The notes under the pieces are model-generated. The model made no database searches. It worked only from the letters and a program-made list of their open reading frames with translations, and had not been told where the DNA came from. A DNA stretch of 8,293 bases from Bacteroidota bacterium (GTDB taxonomy: Bacteria; Bacteroidota; Bacteroidia; Chitinophagales; Chitinophagaceae): contig CANHIR010000080.1 of the NCBI GenBank assembly GCA_947461015.1, forward strand, positions 1 to 8,293, written 5' to 3'. Each line of letters starts with the position of its first letter. The stretch's first letter is position 1. Position numbers and translations under genes: made by a program. Of this stretch, positions 6,987 to 8,293 are shown piece by piece.

Positions 6987-8293
6987 ATGAAAAATTACAT
7001 TAAAAATATAACGCTTTGTCTATTACTAACTTTAGTAATGGTGACTATAAATAGTAATGCTCAAAACACCCCCAATGAGGTAGTGGCTGTTTTCCCTTAT
7101 CAATATACAAACCAGGCTAATGCTGCTTTAGAAGCCATGAGTCATTGGAAAAATTCGGAATGGAAAAGATTTTTTGAACTAGCTCAGGATAGTAATTTAA
7201 AAATAAAAATGAGCTATGCCTTACATGCATATACCAACAAAGTAGCGCTTGAGCAGGAACAAAAAAATGCTTTTGTTGCAATTTTAAATAAGCAAATTAA
7301 AAATGCAAATTCGGAGTATGCTAAAATTTTGTTTGAAGAAGAATTAAAATTATTAAGTAAGGAGGATTACGTTAATAATAGGCTTCAATTAGCGCAGCCT
7401 AAATGGGAGGAAGGACTTGGCAAGGCATATACAACCAACCCAAACCCAGTGCAACGTTTATTGGATTTGCAAAAACAACTGGAGAAACCACTTAATCCAA
7501 TTCAAAAGAAAAATATCATTTGGCAAGCAAGTAAAATTCCAGGATTTAGCAGCTTTATGTTTGTTGCACCATTTTTGAATGACGAAGCAGTTAGCTCAAG
7601 TGCAGCAGCTGTATTAGCCAAGCTAGCATTAAATGATGCCAACATTAGAGGATCCCAAGTGCGTACAATATTAGAAAAAGCATTAACGCTTTTACAGGGA
7701 GAAGATAGTTCTATATTAGTGCCAGCACTTACTGCGCACCTTAAAAAGATGCCTTATGATTTTGGATTTGTTTCCTTGTTCAATGGAAAGGATTTATCAG
7801 GTTGGAAGGGTTTAGTGGGCAACCCAATTTCAAGGAGTAAAATGAGGGATACAGCCTTACAAGCCGCACAGATAAAGGCGGATATGAAGATGAGGGAAGA
7901 CTGGGATGTAAAAGATGGATTGCTAAATTACAAAGGCAATTTACATGGCGAGAATTTAGCGACCATTAAACAATATGGCGACTTTGAAATGTATGTAGAT
8001 TGGAGAATTCAAGAAAAAGGAGATGCAGGTATTTATTTACGCGGAACTCCACAAGTGCAAATTTGGGATACCAGCAGAAGAGAAGTGGGTGCTCAGGTAG
8101 GTTCGGGCGGTTTATACAATAATCAAAAAAATGCAAGTAAGCCATTGGTGGTAGCAGATAATAAAGTGGGTGAATGGAATACCTTTCACATTATGATGAA
8201 AGGCGACAAAGTCACAGTTTACTTAAATGGCATTTTAGTTACAGACAATATTGGCCTAGAAAATTATTGGGACCGCACAATTCCTTTGTTTGT
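6987..8293 (+). CDS. Exported DUF1080 (3-keto-disaccharide hydrolase-like) protein, 5' part only
   Basis: The frame is open from the ATG at 6987 to the window end, giving 435 residues without a stop. A Sec signal peptide (about 1-25, ending NSNA before QN) indicates export. Residues about 30-258 are helical and Ala/Leu/Lys-rich, suggesting HEAT-like or other alpha-helical repeats, without a recognisable enzyme motif. From about 260 a DUF1080 domain begins: FVSLFNGKDLSGWKG (261-275), WDVKDGLL (306-313), YGDFEMYVDWR (330-340), GDAGIYLRGTPQVQIWDT (345-362) and GEWNTFHIMMKGDKVTVYLNG (395-415). This is a jelly-roll fold related to concanavalin-type lectins and glycosidases. Family members act on 3-keto-glycosides. 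A roughly 30-residue charged insert (277-305) lies between the first two motifs. The C-terminal end of the domain is missing because the window ends. The gene follows the Gfo/Idh/MocA gene by 39 bases and is probably in its operon. Confidence 0.87.
   Translation, partial: MKNYIKNITLCLLLTLVMVTINSNAQNTPNEVVAVFPYQYTNQANAALEAMSHWKNSEWKRFFELAQDSNLKIKMSYALHAYTNKVALEQEQKNAFVAILNKQIKNANSEYAKILFEEELKLLSKEDYVNNRLQLAQPKWEEGLGKAYTTNPNPVQRLLDLQKQLEKPLNPIQKKNIIWQASKIPGFSSFMFVAPFLNDEAVSSSAAAVLAKLALNDANIRGSQVRTILEKALTLLQGEDSSILVPALTAHLKKMPYDFGFVSLFNGKDLSGWKGLVGNPISRSKMRDTALQAAQIKADMKMREDWDVKDGLLNYKGNLHGENLATIKQYGDFEMYVDWRIQEKGDAGIYLRGTPQVQIWDTSRREVGAQVGSGGLYNNQKNASKPLVVADNKVGEWNTFHIMMKGDKVTVYLNGILVTDNIGLENYWDRTIPLF

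Noticed and set aside
1..8293. Mobile element, defence system, CRISPR array or RNA gene
   Set aside because: I saw no transposase, integrase, regularly spaced repeats, terminal inverted repeats, tRNA-like cloverleaf or rRNA segment. Base composition and codon use look uniform across the genes.

Overview
The window looks like ordinary chromosomal DNA from a member of the Bacteroidota, probably the Chitinophagaceae or close relatives. This rests on several things: the sequence is AT-rich; start codons are preceded by A-rich leaders without Shine-Dalgarno motifs; signal peptides end in the Ala-Gln junction common in this phylum; one promoter-like box matches the Bacteroidota -7 consensus TAnnTTTG; and the protein families match (exported DUF1080 protein, Tat-exported Gfo/Idh/MocA oxidoreductase, secreted D-aminoacylase-like amidohydrolase). 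The family-level placement is inference from protein style, with no marker gene in the window.

Layout, left to right. The 3' end of a small Dabb-domain protein (2-199) is followed by a clear intrinsic terminator (244-274). An exported alpha/beta hydrolase (275-1240, +) begins immediately after that terminator. A PLP-dependent trans-sulfuration enzyme (1245-2426, -) faces it tail to tail with a 4-base gap. From the divergent gap 2427-2536, an exported D-aminoacylase/amidohydrolase (2537-4102, +) and a small exported protein of unknown function (4125-4874, +) run rightward and are probably co-transcribed. A VIT1/CCC1-type membrane metal transporter (4871-5575, -) overlaps the unknown gene by 4 bases at the stop codons. 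A second divergent gap (5576-5681) leads into a Tat-exported Gfo/Idh/MocA oxidoreductase (5682-6947, +) and a Sec-exported DUF1080 protein (from 6987, +) that is cut off by the window end.

How the genes fit together. The best functional link is the last pair. Dehydrogenases of the Gfo/Idh/MocA superfamily that oxidise sugars at C3, together with DUF1080 proteins acting on 3-keto-glycosides, form an oxidative route for glycoside breakdown in Bacteroidota. The export signals here place this pair outside the cytoplasm. The amidohydrolase and its unknown partner suggest periplasmic processing of N-acyl-D-amino acids or related amides. The remaining genes appear to be unrelated housekeeping or accessory functions packed closely together.

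I see no RNA gene, CRISPR array, insertion sequence, attachment site, phage gene or frameshifted gene. No intergenic stretch exceeds about 110 bases. I do not find a convincing undescribed system. The items most worth a second look are the terminator abutting a start codon, the exported oxidoreductase/DUF1080 pair with its unexplained N-terminal region, and the uncharacterised exported protein at 4125-4874.
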